From Papaver somniferum (Eukaryota; Streptophyta; Magnoliopsida; Ranunculales; Papaveraceae), in assembly GCF_003573695.1 (NCBI RefSeq), contig NW_020650859.1, forward strand, positions 1,054,001-1,118,000: a stretch of 64,000 bases of DNA, written 5' to 3'. Of this stretch, positions 12,048-23,715 are shown one piece after another; positions within the stretch are counted from its first letter, which is position 1, and each line of letters starts with the position of its first letter. Below the pieces are notes generated by a model. That model did no database searches. It had not been told where the DNA came from and saw nothing but the letters and a program-made list of their open reading frames with translations. Made by a program: the position numbers and the translations under genes.

Positions 12048-12061
12048 GGTTTGGGGGTATT
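12048..12061 (+). other. Polypurine tract before the 3' LTR
   Basis: GGTTTGGGGGTATT immediately precedes the 3' LTR, downstream of 'gaggacaagtaaaattcagg'. That context is typical of Athila/Tat-type elements, where plus-strand synthesis is primed. Confidence 0.75.
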
Positions 12062-14580
12062 TGATGAGTGCCAAATAATGTATATATTTATCCCTTTTTG
12101 TTGGCATTTAACTCATTTTTTGTGCAGTAATTCTACATTTTATCCCATATTCTGTATTTTCATTGTTTTCATGAATAAATATTTTTATTAATTAATTTTG
12201 CATTTTTAGGTAATAAATAAAGTTTGGATGAATCATGGAGCGAAAAAGAGCAGAAAAGTTGTGAAAAGCCGGAAGAAATTACGCAAGGAAGCCGCAAAGA
12301 ATGGAGCGCACGTCCAAAAAGCTAGGAATGGGCTCAAGAAGGAAGAATTGTTCTTAAAGAAGATATGGGCTTGGCATACCCAAGGCCCAAAACCCTTACC
12401 CAAACCCATTTTCTATAACCAAAACCGCCTCCATCTTCAGCCGTCGGATTGGATCCATCTCATCATCCGATGGTCGTTCCTTCATCGCTCATCAAAATCT
12501 GAAGCTCCTGCAAAACACCATAGTGCCTAAATTCCAAGCCTTCAGATTAGATCACATTTAGATCCTACGGTCGCTTCTTTGCCTGCGCATCAAACCTCGA
12601 TATTTCCGCTTAACACTACAACACCTAACTCCATCTGGTGTCGTCAATTTTGTTGTATCTCATAATCCAACGGTCTTTACATACCTCTCCATCGTAGCCG
12701 TTCGATTCAATCTATATGGGATCATCCAATGCTCTTTACTTGCTGTTCATCAAAACTCGCTACACCCGCTCAACACCCTAGCAACCGAACCCTTATACCC
12801 CAAAACAAACAGCCCCCAACCCATTCTTCTCTCGAGCTCTTCTTCCCCTTCTTCCCAAAAAAGTTGCAGAGCTCTGCAACTCCATCATCTCCACCAGCTG
12901 CACCTTCTTCTCGAGCCACACCACCACCACAACCACCCGACAACAGCAGCATCCTATCTCCCTAAGCCTAGCTGTTGTATCTAACCCACACGCATCTCAC
13001 TGAGCATCTCACTGACCTAGATGTGGGTTTGATGCAACACCTCGATTTAGGGCATCAGAAGAATGGAGTAGGAGCAGAGAAGAAGCATGGGTCGACATTT
13101 TGAAGCTGTTTTGTCACGTCAATTAGGTGAAGTTTCAAACCCTAGAAAAATTAGGGTTTTCAAAATTAGGGTTCTGCTTACATTTTTTTTGTATAAATAG
13201 AAGAGATGGGTATGGTGTAGAAGGTGTTCTTGGGCTAGCCAAGATTCCCCCAAATTTGGGTTAGTGTATGTTTAATTTTAATGTTCAATTTCAGTTACAA
13301 ATCAATCCCTGTTCATGTTTATCTCACTGCTAGAATCACTGTTAATGTTTATATTTGTTGTTTAAATGTCTGTTAGTATACTGTTTAGGTTTAATTCCAT
13401 GTTAGTTCACTGTTAATGTTAGTTAAATGCTCACTGTTAGGATTAATTCACTGTCATGTAATGTTAGTTTGATGGAATGCTAGGCTAGTTACCTTTGAAG
13501 CATTGAACTGATTGAGTAATGGAAGAAATCAGTGCTCATAGCAAGCTGATTATCTTGCCATTCCATTTTTGTATGCTTAGGATGCAATGTGTTGATTGAG
13601 CATTGGGAGAAATCAGTGCTCATAGCAAGCTAATTCTCTTCCCATTCTTTTTGTATGCCTGTATTCTTGCCTTAGCCTTGCTCTGTTAGTTTCACTATCA
13701 TCCTTGCCCTTGGCCTTAGGCCTTGGTTCATCTTGCTTTGTTCTTTGCTTTTGCCCTGTGTTGCCCTGTGTTGCTTCCATGTTTATTTTGTTTGCTATTT
13801 TCTTTATTGCATTGCCTTGTGCTGCTGCCACTTCTTCTCCTGCTACTTAGTGCTGCCATTTCTCCCCTGCTGCTACTTCTTCTCTTGTTGCCTCCCTTTG
13901 CACTGCATCTGAGTTTCTGCAGCTGTTGCTGCCACTCCACTTCCCTTGCAGCTGTCTGCTACACTGCTGCTGCAGCTGCTGTTGCTGTTGCTTTTGCCCT
14001 GCAGCTGTCTCTCTTGCACTTTCCTTGCTGCATTGCACTGCTGCATTGCATTGTTTTCTTCCCCTGCTGCTACTACTTGCACTGCTTGTGCAGCTGCTGT
14101 GCAGTACTTGTGCTGCTGCTGCTTCCTCTCCAAAGCCCAGCCCACAGTCCACTGTTAGCTCAATCCCATTGAGCCCAAAAGCCCAGAGCACAACTTGAGC
14201 TCACCAGAAGACCAAAACAAAAGCCCATTGTAAATTGTTGAAAGACCACAGGCCCAGCTCAACCCAAAAGCCCAAAACAAGGTTTAAGACCTAAAGCCCA
14301 TAGTCCACATTTCTGAGCCCAAGCTCAGTTCAACCCAATTTACTCAAAGGGTATTCAAAGCCCAACAACAACAATTTAGGAGCCCAAAATAACTAGAAAA
14401 CTCCAAAACACACCCAGTCTCTGTGGATCGACCCGTACTTGCACGAGCTGCAACCGACGACCGTGCACTTGCGGTATTACTATAGGCCCCCGTTTTTATT
14501 GCGCTTAATTTTATACATATCTCCGGGCCCACCAAGTTTTTGGCCGGGGATAATTTTTAGGACCTTTTAGAAGCCTACCA
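12062..14580 (+). repeat. 3' LTR of the gypsy element
   Basis: Copy of 5699-8207. Visible differences include single substitutions near 12431-12475 and a tandem duplication of 10 bp in 'ttgccctgtgttgccctgtg' near 13755. It is followed at once by the right CCTTA target duplication. Confidence 0.93.
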
Positions 14581-14834
14581 CCTTAGCGCGGAGATGTGGC
14601 TGGCATTGTTTGCCATTGGCACAATGGTGCGGCTGGCATGCCTTGGCGCGAAGATGTGGATGGCATGGTTGGCATGCCTTGGCGCGGAGATGAGGCTGAC
14701 ATGGTTTGCCATTGGCACAGTGGTGCAGCTGGCATGGTTGGCAAGCCTTGGCGCGGAGATGTGGCTTGCATGGTTTGCCATTGACACAGTGGTGCGGCTG
14801 GCATGATTGGCATGCCTTGGCGCGGTAGCATGAG
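14581..14834. repeat. Degenerate tandem repeat, right of the gypsy insertion
   Basis: Continues the array cut at 5698. The unit core 'ggcatgccttggcgcggag' recurs four times, with spacings of roughly 36-68 bp, interleaved with 'tggtttgccattggcacag'. Confidence 0.75.
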
Positions 14835-15011
14835 AATTAGGGTTTGACATAAATGATGTCGGTCAATGTTAAAGGTTCTGCCATGGAACATGATACATGA
14901 AAAAAGGTACCCTGGTAATTTTTACGTAGGCATGCTAATCGATTCAATAAATGTGCTAATGGTCATAGTGACATCATGTCAGATGTGCGGTTTTACGATT
15001 TTAACCCTAAG

Positions 15012-15182
15012 CTAAAAACCACCATCAACACCTGTTAAAGAATCCCAAGCTCTCTTAACTTCTTTGATATATACAACTCTATGCATGATAGAGTCATGAA
15101 TTCCTTGATGAAGAATAATGTATGTAGCTTTAGAATTCTTTTTCCTGTTTTCAGTTATAATAGCTCTCTGAGCTTCAGTTGA
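15012..15182 (-). pseudogene. Ty1/copia gag remnant
   Basis: On the minus strand an open stretch of about 56 codons reads STEAQRAIITENRKKNSKAT.. and continues to ..IKEVKRAWDSLTGV before a stop. This matches the copia gag pattern 'A..L..I..A..D.I...I....TSKEAWD.L' (UBN2/gag-polypeptide family). No protease or pol sequence was recognised around it, so it is an isolated fragment. Confidence 0.6.
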
Positions 15183-16360
15183 ACAACTCCTTCATCTGAT
15201 TCGACATATCCCGTGTCAATAACATCCTAAACTTCTTAATATGGAAAAATATTTTCAATCTTTATTCACGAATGCTCAAAATCCTAGCCATCAAAGACCT
15301 GTACCTTGATTGAACTCATGTTGTATGTCATCTTTCTTAACAACCCTAATAATCCACGAACTTCTGGCTCTCGAAGCCAAATGTCAAACCCAAATTTTCT
15401 TCTGCTTATAAGAATAGAGTAAATAACACAAAGCTGAGAAAATGATGCAACACAAAATATAAACATAAAACTGAAGCCAGGAATTCAATTTAATATATAC
15501 AACCGCTTACTTGTTTGGCTCAAAGTACTAAACCAAACCGTGTAAAACAATTCCAATAATATGCAACATCCTTCTCCTAAGCAAGCAAACTAAAAGACTT
15601 CCTATGCAAGCAAAATAAACGGAACATTTTAGTTCCTTCTAGAACAGACTATCACTTCCCTAATTTAGTTCAAAGACCACAAAGTCTCGGTTGGTCTCAC
15701 TTTCCAACAATGTCTACTCTATATTGCAACATTAAGACAACTATAGTGGGGTTGGGAAATAAGCAAAGATAAGTGTACCCTAATACGCCCACAAAAGATG
15801 CCACCATAGTGAGATCAGGTCTGGCGATCTTCTGAACTATCGTCTTTCTCTTTCTGACCGAAAACTTTAAAGATCGTTGGAATATGCACATGATATTAAT
15901 TTCATTTCAGGTAAACCGCGAAAACTTCATAATAATTGAAGGAGCTAGGATAGGACAACCTTACTTATTACCTAGCCATAGAACCAGTACAAGACTGCTA
16001 GAGATGGGTACAGTATTGGTCCGCCTGATGATGTAAATTAATTGAAGTTTATAGTATATTCATCCCAATATCGACATCTCTTGTCGACGACGAAATTATA
16101 AGCGACGCAGTGATATGTATTCTCGCAAGTCATCCACTATAAATTTCTGGAGTCAACCGGAGTTTATCAGCCAATTTTGGGGTCTGGGTTTGGTGAAAAC
16201 ACGACCTTACCCCCACACGACAAAGGCGTTTTCCGAGAACTCCTGTCTCCCGGTACTTCGATCTGTTCACTGGATCGTGGGTCCAAACCACATGGACATA
16301 CACTCACAACTTTCAATGGTATCCTGCTGGTTACAGTTTCCGAGGACCTGATGTTTCCCT
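15183..16360. other. Intergenic sequence, no gene recognised
   Basis: No frame of convincing length or motif content was seen. The right edge (CATTTTAAC, 16361-16369) is the target of the adjacent Mutator-like insertion. Confidence 0.4.
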
Positions 16361-16778
16361 CATTTTAACAAACGATTTTTTGGGTACCACCCTTTTTTCG
16401 AGGACACCATGTTTTTATTTTGGGTAAATACATTAGAAGTAAATCTAGATCACCCCATATCTGATATTTATATTAATATCTAAATTACCCTCTTGATTAA
16501 TTTTGGATAATAAATTAGTTAGTGTTAATAATAGTTAGTGTAATGATTTGTGAGATGATTAATTTATATTAATATCTAAATTACTCTTTTTCTTTTTTAA
16601 AGAGTAGAATTATTGAGAGAGTAATATTAGAGAAGATGTAGAAGGAAAACATGAAAAACGATGGATTTTACCAACCACAAGCGGAGGAAGAGTATTTGGG
16701 TACCCAGATATGCTTAATGTTAGTTGAATTGGTCCAAATTTTCAAAAAAATGTAAATTTTTAGAGTAGATTTGGGCTT

Positions 16779-17418
16779 GTTCGGTTACCTTATGTGAAGT
16801 ACAGGTAACCGAACTCATCTGAAAGTGTAGTTCGGTTACGTTTTCCAAACACGCAGGTTACCGAACTCCCTCGTTAATGGAGGTTTTGGTCGTACAGTGT
16901 AATGTTCGGTTACCTAGGATAAAATGATAGGTAACCGAACTTTGAACTTAACAATTTATTTGGGTACATCTTGTGTGTTCGGTTAGTTCGCAAACTTCAA
17001 CGCAACCAAGTTCCCAACCGAACTGCAGGTTAAAAATAACCTAGTGTTAGAAGTTCGGTTGGTTCGCAAACTTCAACATATTTTGCGAATCAACCGAACT
17101 GGGCGCATATATGCAATTAGGCAAACGTTTGGTTACTACGAAATTTATTTCTTGGCGAATTAGATAGAGTTCGGTAATGAAGTTTCAAAGGTAGAGTTCG
17201 GTTACAAAGAAAACTTAACATTTTGCGAAAGAACCGAACGTTTGTACTTCTCATTATTTTCGTAAACTAAAGTTCGGTGATATCCTTATTTTGCGAAGGA
17301 ACCGAATTTATGGACTTGTGTTGTTCTAATACAAGGAGTTCGGTTAAAAATATTTTTTTTTGCGAATCAACCGAACTCTTAGTTCGGTTAAGAAAAATAT
17401 AATTCGTGATAACCGAAC
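16779..17418. repeat. Alternating inverted-motif array, GTTCGGTT type
   Basis: About twenty copies of GTTCGGTT or its complement occur in 640 bp, almost strictly alternating in orientation. The first pairs are 'gttcggttacc..ggtaaccgaac', 'gttcggttacg..ggttaccgaac' and 'gttcggttacc..ggtaaccgaac'. Neighbouring copies form inverted repeats with short loops, so RNA from either strand could fold as a series of hairpins. Confidence 0.9.
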
Positions 17419-17570
17419 GTTTCTCTGAAAAAAAATCTCCATTAAACCTCTCTGTAACTTCCATTTTCAATTAATTTTGATGATTGCTTCTCATTTATTC
17501 AACCAAAAACGAATGATAATGGGTTTGTGAGAATATCTTTGTTAATGTTTTAAATTAAGCTATATATAGA

Positions 17571-17780
17571 GTGGTGGTGGTGGTAATCGGAGGTGATGGT
17601 GGTAATCGGTGGTTGATGGTGGTGATAATCGGAGGTGGTGGTGGTAATCGACGGTGGTGGTGGTGGTGGTAATCGGCGGTGGTGGTGGTGATCGTCGGTT
17701 GGTGGTGGTGGTGGTAATCAGCGGTGGTGGTGGTCGTAATCGGCGGTAGTGGGCGGTGGTGGTGGGAGGAAGTGGTGGTT
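17571..17780. repeat. GGT-rich microsatellite inside the element
   Basis: Runs of GGT separated by 'aatcgg' or similar. The same block in copy 2 (24939-24988) is far shorter, which explains most of the length difference between the two copies. Confidence 0.85.
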
Positions 17781-17948
17781 ATATATATATATAGGTGGTT
17801 ATTGGGTCGGTTTTAAATTAAATTAGGTTAAGGGTAGGTTAGTCATTTCAATACTTTAGGACACCCCTTATAAATATAGGGAGGTTGGCCTAATAAGACC
17901 ATGGTCCCCAAAAAAAACCATGGTCCCTAAAAAATCGTTCATTTTAAC

Positions 17949-19080
17949 CGCGTTTAGGCATCTTAGTACTAGCTAGTGCGGGCCTGGGCACGCCCATGGG
18001 CTTAATCAGGTTAGCCGTCTTGGGGTTTTTGAGAATCTCTCTCATTCTCTCATCAAATAATAACCTAGCCGACTCGAACAATAAACTTTTTGTCAAAAAA
18101 TTGCTGACGGAACTCCCCTTCACACACACCCATCCCCCATACACACACCATGTTTCCTTAATGATTGTCATACCGTGTGTAACTTTTTGTCATTAGCATC
18201 TGGAATTTTGATGATTGTCGTACCGTGTAACAATTCTTCATTTAATCTGCTACTCATCTTTCATCTAATTGAATTCATTTATGACGACTTACTAAGTTCT
18301 ACAAATTAGTTCGATACTTCCTTGGTTTTGCTTCACATTGAAAATCCCAAAATCTGCAATTTTAGCAATACCTAAGTTAATAATCCTATAAAACCATCAT
18401 GCATGTTCGCCATCCCATGTGTGGGCTTCATTGCCAAAAATGAAACTGCACTCTAGCTAGTATTAGCTACAAGGAGTAGTATACATTGCCCAGGTAAAAT
18501 CACTTGCACCTAACTACCTAAGGATACCAACCTCGCTAGAGTCTTTATCTGAAGATTCTGAACTCATATTTATCAAAGTCTTGTCGAACTTTAGTGTAAG
18601 TTATGCCCAATTTCCAGCACAAAAAAAATATTAGTCCAGCTGAAGAGCCTGTCACCAAACACAGGTCCACTGCTGCCGTGAAATGGACGCTGTCGGCAAA
18701 AAAATGCCTGCTAGGAGTTTCATCTTGCATGCTACATCCTAGGATTTTGACATCTAACCAGCCTTGTTATTAAGGTAATGAAAGATCAATTCTTTAAGGT
18801 AATGAAAGATCAATTCATGACCACAAAAATTTTATCAATGACTTGCAATTTTATCGAGTCAATGGATACAAAGACATATTCTATGATTGCTTTGTTTCAT
18901 TTTGCATGGTTCATTGATTTTTGCATGATATAGAGTGATGAATGAACTGATCACCACGTCTCAGCTGGGCAAGTAGTCAGTCATAGCAATTACCGAAGTA
19001 TTCTCACCAATCTTATCATCCTCATAGATAGTAATCATCGGCTGATATTACTGTTGTGTTTATTTGTTAACTGCTATTAG
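17949..19080. other. Intergenic sequence before the kinase cluster
   Basis: No gene recognised. A short phrase containing 'ttgatgattgtc.taccgtgt' occurs twice (about 18160-18230). The rest is AT-rich and unique as far as can be seen. Confidence 0.4.
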
Positions 19081-19091
19081 GTGGTCCGTCT

Positions 19092-19300
19092 ATTTCTTTG
19101 GGCGTACAAATTGATTATACGAACTATAAACTATGATAAATAAATGCAAGCCAACTACACTCGGCGGCATTATAATTAAAACTGCGATAACTAAATGCAA
19201 CCCAACCGCAATTGGCGGCTTTTTGTTTATTTTGACTATGACCGAAATACTGATTCTTCATGGGATCATCAACTGCATACCACACAACAACAACAAAAAA
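19092..19300 (+). promoter_or_regulatory. Conserved upstream block of the S-domain kinase family, truncated copy
   Basis: Matches the sequence upstream of the intact gene at 19959: 'gtacaaattgattatacgaac', 'aaatgcaagccaactacactc' and 'ttttgactatgaccga'. It contains TTGACT at 19232-19237, a W-box core. It precedes the truncated copy at 19390, so promoter and gene start were duplicated together. Confidence 0.6.
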
Positions 19301-19389
19301 TAAACAAACACAAAAAATCATTGTATTTAGTTATTTGTTGCATTGAAACAAAATCAAACTGGTTTTCCTAATTTTTGCTTGTATAAAGA

Positions 19390-19554
19390 ATGGATACAAT
19401 AAGAAAAAATTCATGGCTTTTCATTTGTATTCTAGTTTTTGGTTTTGTCATGTGCAGTAAACCCCATCATACAATTGTATTGCATACTAGTATTTCTTTC
19501 GGTGATTCTCTAACAGGAAATCAGATTATTACATCAAAGGGTGATAATTTCTAG
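19390..19554 (+). pseudogene. Truncated S-domain receptor kinase, N-terminus only
   Basis: Fifty-four codons starting MDTIRKNSW and continuing through [13 protein letters not shown] to [17 protein letters not shown], then TAG. This is the signal peptide and first strand of the G-type lectin domain, closely matching the gene at 19959. Nothing after the stop resembles the rest of the domain, so this is a partial duplication of the 5' end of the neighbouring gene. Confidence 0.85.
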
Positions 19555-19724
19555 CTGGTAGTTGAACTCTTAAGCTTTGTACAACTTATAGTGCGAAAAT
19601 ACCAGAGCACAAATGCACAACAAATTAACAAGTGAACTGAGATGCTACGATAGAAAGTGACAGCAATCACCAGTCTTCTCACTCCTCATAGATAGTAATC
19701 ATCACTTGTCTATTTATCTGGCCG

Positions 19725-19870
19725 TACAAATTAATTATATGAACTTCATATTATGAACTATAAATTGTGATAACTAAATGCAAGCCAACTGCACTCGGCG
19801 GCATTTTATTTGATTTTGACTATGACCGAGATATTGGTTCTTAATGGAACCATCAACTGCACAACACACA
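19725..19870 (+). promoter_or_regulatory. Conserved upstream block of the S-domain kinase gene
   Basis: Shares 'ttaattatatgaac', 'gaactataaa', 'tgataactaaatgca', 'gccaactgcactcggcggc' and 'gattttgactatgaccgag' with the 5' regions of the truncated copy at 19390, the minus-strand gene (28556-28640) and an orphan block at 25345. TTGACT at 19816-19821 is a WRKY-type W-box core. Conservation across copies suggests function or recent duplication; the two cannot be separated here. Confidence 0.55.
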
Positions 19871-19958
19871 CACATACAAAAGAATGCTCATACTTATTTG
19901 TTATTTATTGCTGTGAAGAAAAACAAATTGGTTTCCCTTATTTTTGCTTGTATAAAGA

Positions 19959-22846
19959 ATGGATAGGATAACAAACAATTCATGCGTTTTTCTTTCTGTT
20001 CTAGTTTTTGGTTTTGTCATGTGCAGTAAACCACATCATACAATTGCTGCAGGTGATACAATATCGTCTGGTGATTCTTTAACTGGAGATCAAACTATTA
20101 GGTCAAGGGGTGATATATTTGTATTGGGTTTCTTCAAACCTAGTAATACGTCTAAGAATTACTATATAGGCATTTGGTACAAAAAAGTCTCTGTTCAAAC
20201 TGTTGTTTGGGTTGCTAACAGAGATGCACCTATTACTGATCCATCTACTTCAATGTTAACACTTTCAGATGGAAACTTAGGTTTATTCTCCAAAGAAAAT
20301 GAAACACCAATTTGGTCTACTAATTTATCTTCAAATACTCTGAATACAACTCAATTAGTTCTTGGTGATGATGGAAATCTTGTTTTACGAGATAGTTCTA
20401 ATCCACATGTTTTCTATTGGCGGAGTTTTGATCATCCAACTGATACTTTCTTACCTGGTGCAAAATTTTGGTTCAATAAGAAAACTAAGCAAAGTCAGAA
20501 ACTTACTTCATGGAGAGGTCCAGAAGATCCATCCACAGGACTTTATAGCGTACGACCAGAATCAACTGGAAAAAACCAGTATATTTTATATAGGAACAAC
20601 TCCGAACAGATTTGGGACAGTGGAGAATGGATTGAAGAAACAAAAACTTTTCTTAATTCGCCTGAGATGAGATATAATAACCTTTTCAAATATAGTTGCT
20701 TTTCCAATGTGAATGAAAGTTATTTTGCTTATTCAGTTTACAATAATTCTATTATTTCTAGAATGGTTGTAGTGTTTACTGGCCAATTCCAAATATTTAC
20801 ATGGTCAGAAACAAGGGAAAAGTGGAATATGATGTGGTCTCAACCCGTCTCTACAGCTGAAGGTACGTAATATTTTTTTTTTTACCGTCCCACTTCAAAA
20901 TATTTACATGGTCAGAACCACATAACGTCATAACCTATGTGGCTAGCTTTGCATATAATGAATTTGTGCTTACTGCGTCTTAATTTCAGGCACAAAGAGG
21001 AAGGAGATAAATTGGAAGAGGAAGGCGATAAATTGGAAGATCGTCTTGCCTATTTTGATTCTGGTGGTAACAATCATGGGCTTCTTAGTTTACATTTATG
21101 TAATTAAGAGAAATAAAGCTAACAAAAGAGGTAATTAAAGATTTCTTCTCTTTTTTTTTTTGCCAGGGGATACTGGGTCGTCATATTTAGACGACACTGT
21201 GAATGTTATTTTTGAAACTGTTAAATTCAGATTAGATGTGTTTATGAATTACGTTGTCTATCGTCTAACTACGTTGTGTATCATCTCTTCATTTTCTTTC
21301 TTTAACCTGAAATATGGAAAGGGTTCAAAGGGGTGTTGACTGACTCGTTCAAATCAAAGGCTGCCAACAATAACACTCGCACAAACATGTTTGATGACGA
21401 TAAAACAGAAGGAGAAGCACAAGAATTGCAAATGTTTAACTTTGCTTGTTTATCCGATGCTACAAACAACTTCTGCTTGGAAAATAAGTTGGGGGAAGGA
21501 GGTTTTGGTCCAGTTTATAAGGTAAGTTTACAATGTTTGGTTGTTATAAGATATAGTGCTCGGCTTATTGAGGAAGTTTTTAAGGGTAAATTTATTTTCT
21601 TATTGTTGCTGTCAGGGTACACTTACAGATGGACAAGAAATAGCTGTGAAGAGGTTGTCTGAAAATTCAGGTCAAGGTGATGAGGAATTTAAGAATGAAG
21701 TTGCATTATTAATCAAACTGCAACATAAAAATCTCGTTAGACTATTCGGTTTTTGCTTACATGGAAATGAAAAGCTACTCGTTTATGAGTTCATGAAACA
21801 TGGAAGCCTCGATCAATTCTTATTCGGTTTGGCTTCTTACCTTCGGTTTTACTATTTTTTGTTGAGGGCTAGACTTGTAGTAAATTTTTTTTTTTGAAGC
21901 CTCGATCACGAATATAAATTTTTTTGAATGTGTAGATCCAATTAAGGGGACACATTTAGACTGGGGAAGGCGACGCATGATTATACGAGGTATCGCCAAA
22001 GGACTTCAATATCTTCACGAGGACTCTCGACTTAACATTATTCATCGAGATCTCAAAGCTAGCAACGTTTTATTAGGAGAAGATATGCTCCCCAAAATTG
22101 CAGATTTTGGGATGGCTAGGATTTTCAAGGTGAATCAGTATCAAGACAGTACAAGACGCATTTGTGGAACTTTGTAAGTATTTTACATATTCATACAACC
22201 ATGTCACTCTGTACCCATACAAACATGTTAACTACATTTTATGAAGTCTTGTATTTGATACTGAATTTGCAATCTTGCAGGGGATATATGGCGCCTGAGT
22301 ATGCAATGCTCGGTAAATTCTCCATAAAATCAGACGCCTTTAGTTTCGGTATCCTAATTTTAGAGATAATATGCGGAAAGAGGTGCAACTCTTTCGGAGA
22401 TGACGAACACCCAGAGAGTATCTTAACCTATGTGAGTTTGAACTAAGTTTCTTTGATGTATATATTATAAATATCCATGAATTTGCATCACTACATATAT
22501 ATACCATAAAAACCATTTTTTGTAGGCTTGGAAGCTTTGGAATGAAGGGAAATATCTAGAATTGCTAGATCCCACGTTGAGACAGAATCATTCAACAAGT
22601 GAAGTGATGAGATGTATCGAAATTGCATTATTATGTGGTCAAGAAGATGTAGCTGAAAGGCCAACAATGGCAAGGATTGTTCACATTCTCAACAAAAACA
22701 ATCTTTTCACTCTTGCAGCACCTTTAACACTATCAGCATTTTCATCGCGTATTAACAATCAAACAGAAAATAACATCCCTTCTCAAGATGCCGTTAACAA
22801 TGCGAGCGTTAATGAGATTTCTATGACCGAATTCTACCCTCGGTGA
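19959..22846 (+). CDS. G-type lectin S-receptor-like Ser/Thr kinase, short ectodomain
   Basis: A predicted plasma-membrane receptor kinase, 721 aa from seven exons: 19959-20862, 20990-21130, 21322-21521, 21616-21826, 21936-22173, 22281-22431 and 22526-22846. All introns are GT..AG and the total length is divisible by three. It has a signal peptide ([20 protein letters not shown]), a bulb-type lectin domain (WVANRDAPI near residue 88) and an S-locus glycoprotein domain. A transmembrane helix in exon 2 ([20 protein letters not shown]) is followed by an intact kinase: [23 protein letters not shown] (HRD at 522-524), DFG at 542-544 and APEY. The EGF-like and PAN/apple regions seen in neighbouring genes are absent: exon 1 stops just before the [11 protein letters not shown] segment. 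Exon 2 contains a short internal repeat (KEINWK/KAINWK). SDAFSFG replaces the usual SDVFSFG. The family is often linked to defence or self-recognition; the ligand is unknown. Confidence 0.88.
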
Positions 22847-23706
22847 CACTGTATTATAGCTACACATGGGAGGTCAAGGACAGATGTTTATTATCTTATT
22901 TTCCAATGAATGTATCATGCCAATTTTAATCGGCAACCTCAAAGGTTTACCACCAAATGCTTGAAAAAGAATATTGCGACATTTATAAGGTTTCGTCTAT
23001 ATGTTTGAGGTATTTGTGTATCAAATTAATTTGTTGTTTCAAAATTTGTGGTATAAATCATAGGTAGGTGATTTTAGTGAAGAAAAAGCTTGTTCCTTTT
23101 GAGTATGAATTCGCTCTTGAATATTATATGCAAGAGTTCTTTTTTCCTCAATCCATCTTGTAAGATTACCTTGATATAATAGACTCGGAAGGCTATTGCT
23201 AAAAGCTATTTTTTGTGGAGTGCTAGTATAACCAAACTAAATTTGACGATTATACTTGAGCATATTAACCCTTAGTGTGTAGTTGCAAGAAATCCCACAA
23301 CTACACCCTATTAATAATGTGTGAAACTTACTTAGAAATCATAATGAAACACTTAAAATTTTCTATTAAATCTTGGAACAAATACGAAGAAAGATAAGAG
23401 AAAATCCTAACTTGGAATTTCATCGCTAACTTGCATCACAAACGAAAACATAAATATTTTAACCACTGCCTGAGTAGAAAAATCTGAGAACTAAGTTTCA
23501 TCTGGAAACATATTGACGTAGATAGTCACCATTTAGCCACTCTTCACTTTAGAAGTTATGTCGCTCTAGGTAGTTCTGTACATAACCACATTAAAACAAG
23601 AAATAGCTAAGACAAGAAAACTCAAATAAAAGAAAAACTCTCCAATCATTTAGAAACACTTATAACCATACAAATTCCCAAATCATTCGTTATATGACGT
23701 TAGATG
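22847..23706. other. 3' flank of the kinase gene, AT-rich intergenic
   Basis: Holds the presumed 3' UTR and AT-rich sequence. No other gene recognised. Confidence 0.45.
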
Positions 23707-23715
23707 TTTAATTAG

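Larger units (their letters stand above)
5699..14580 (+). mobile_element. Non-autonomous Athila-like Ty3/gypsy retrotransposon, complete
   Basis: Two LTRs (2509 and 2519 bp, TG..CA) enclose a tRNA-Asp-type primer site, one gag reading frame and a polypurine tract. The target-site duplication is exact: CCTTA at 5694-5698 and 14581-14585. There is no protease, RT, RNase H or integrase, so it must depend on a helper. The LTRs are very similar, with a few substitutions and one 10-bp tandem duplication (near 13755-13774) that accounts for the length difference. With the intact gag frame, this suggests a young insertion. The primer site and gag type point to the Athila group of Metaviridae-like plant retrotransposons; that assignment is from motif recognition only. 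Confidence 0.92.
16370..17939. mobile_element. Mutator-like non-autonomous DNA element, copy 1
   Basis: Imperfect terminal inverted repeats of about 40 bp: the left end starts AACGATTTTTTGGGTACC and the right end, reverse-complemented, starts AACGATTTTTTAGGGACC. It is flanked by the 9-bp direct repeat CATTTTAAC (16361-16369 and 17940-17948), a length typical of Mutator-like elements. There is one extra A on the left, so the exact edge is uncertain by one base. No transposase is encoded. The middle holds an alternating array of GTTCGGTT motifs and a GGT-rich block. A second copy lies at 23716-25149. Confidence 0.85.

Noticed and set aside
16130..16368. Frames with WIVGPNHMD-like phrase, faintly like a copia protease region
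   Set aside because: The Asp-Thr/Ser-Gly motif is absent and neighbouring sequence does not continue into gag or integrase.
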